From assembly GCA_038501785.1 (NCBI GenBank), contig JBAMJR010000031.1, positions 4,308,001 through 4,372,000 of the forward strand: 64,000 nucleotides of DNA, in the 5' to 3' direction. The notes beneath the pieces were generated by a model. That model was given only the letters and a program-made list of their open reading frames with translations. It was not told the DNA's origin and did not search any database. Position 1 is the first letter of the stretch. Each line of letters begins with the position of its first letter. Shown in pieces: positions 63,303 through 64,000 of this stretch. Source of the DNA: Myoxocephalus aenaeus. Lineage: Eukaryota; Chordata; Actinopteri; Perciformes; Cottidae. The position numbers and the translations under genes were made by a program.

Positions 63303-63537
63303 CACTGACCACATATTGTCAATGAGCAATACACCAACATATAACCAAAGCTTGAAGTTTTTGTGAGATGTCTCCAGCGCTGGAGCAATCAACTCAGCAG
63401 ACACTCGGATCTCTGTGGTCAAATCAGCTGCAGCAGAATCTGACGTAAAAAATATTCAAACATAAGAGGAAGAGCCACGGGACACAACATCCGCTTTTCA
63501 AAATACTGACTGATATGGATGTGTTCAGAACATTTCT

Positions 63538-63635
63538 GACCACATCCAAACATCTTAACTGTACCAGTACGTTTGTGTTTGACATATTACAACATTTCTG
63601 TATGACCAGTACAGTTAAGATGTTTGGATGTGGTC
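63538..63635. repeat. 27-bp perfect inverted repeat, 44-base loop
   Basis: Arm 63538-63564 (begins GACCACATCCAAACATC) is matched exactly, reverse-complemented, by 63609-63635. The loop is AT-rich. Transcribed in either direction it would give a 98-nt stem-loop. Confidence 0.95.
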
Positions 63636-63740
63636 CCGCCCCTCTTCGCTTGCCACTACTGAGGGAATCCTTTTTCTTTTCCATTAAAATATGCTTAAAT
63701 TCAGCGGGAAAGCAAGAAAACAATAACACAAATTTGGAAT

Positions 63741-63840
63741 ACGTCAAACACAAATATAAAAACAATAAAACAAGAATACGTGATAATCAACGTATACGTG
63801 AATCAACGTATTTGTAATACATCAAACACAAACATAATCA
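63741..63840. repeat. short direct repeats
   Basis: AATACGTCAAACACAAATAT recurs diverged as AATACATCAAACACAAACAT about 75 bp later, and AATCAACGTAT occurs twice 16 bp apart between them. Probably part of a larger dispersed repeat continuing to about 63930. Confidence 0.6.
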
Positions 63841-64000
63841 GGGAGGAGATATGTTTCTGGTCAAACGTAATTGAGAATGCGTATTAGTTCTGGGGGAACG
63901 TCATTTTTAGGAGACAAGGTTGGCTGGTGACACCAGGGATGACTGTAATGATGCTGACACCAGCTCGCAGCCAGCTACATGTGAGGAAGAGCAAAAACAA

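Overview
The window is vertebrate nuclear DNA, most likely from a teleost fish. It has spliced exons with GT/AG borders in long AT-rich introns, very many long (CA/GT)n, (GA)n and (TA)n microsatellites, and decayed LINE and hAT-type transposon pieces of kinds common in fish. There is no sign of prokaryotic, plasmid or viral gene organisation.

One gene dominates. On the minus strand, thirteen consecutive coding exons of mctp1 (multiple C2 and transmembrane domain-containing protein 1) lie between 35250 and 794. Every exon border was placed by hand from splice signals and reading phase. Together they give 1446 coding bases, exactly 482 codons with no stop and no phase conflict. In protein order they encode the end of the N-terminal linker, C2A (exons 1-4), a short basic linker with a 39-nt microexon (exon 5), C2B (exons 6-8), C2C (exons 9-12) and the start of the segment leading to the transmembrane region (exon 13). 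The Asp-rich calcium-binding loops of all three C2 domains are intact. The membrane-spanning C-terminus lies beyond the left edge. The long N-terminal first exon was not found and is probably beyond the right edge.

Layout: 1-869 last exon seen and its flanking introns; 1.4-8 kb the C2C exons; 14-16 kb the C2B exons; 18.5 kb the microexon; 19.7-21.9 kb the C2A exons; 21.9-35.1 kb a 13-kb intron; 35.1-35.25 kb the most 5' exon seen; 35.25-64 kb intron or upstream DNA with no recognised mctp1 exon. That last stretch holds most of the mobile-element debris: two LINE C-terminal pieces (one is at 32.9 kb, in the preceding intron), hAT-like termini, a BED-finger remnant, a hAT-like miniature element and several teleost dispersed repeats. 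It also holds some inverted repeats able to form hairpins.

I found no wholly new biological system. The observations most worth checking concern splicing of mctp1 (a GT repeat in place of the polypyrimidine tract before exon 6, a 39-nt microexon, a non-consensus 5' splice site after exon 3) and several long, nearly perfect inverted repeats in the introns.
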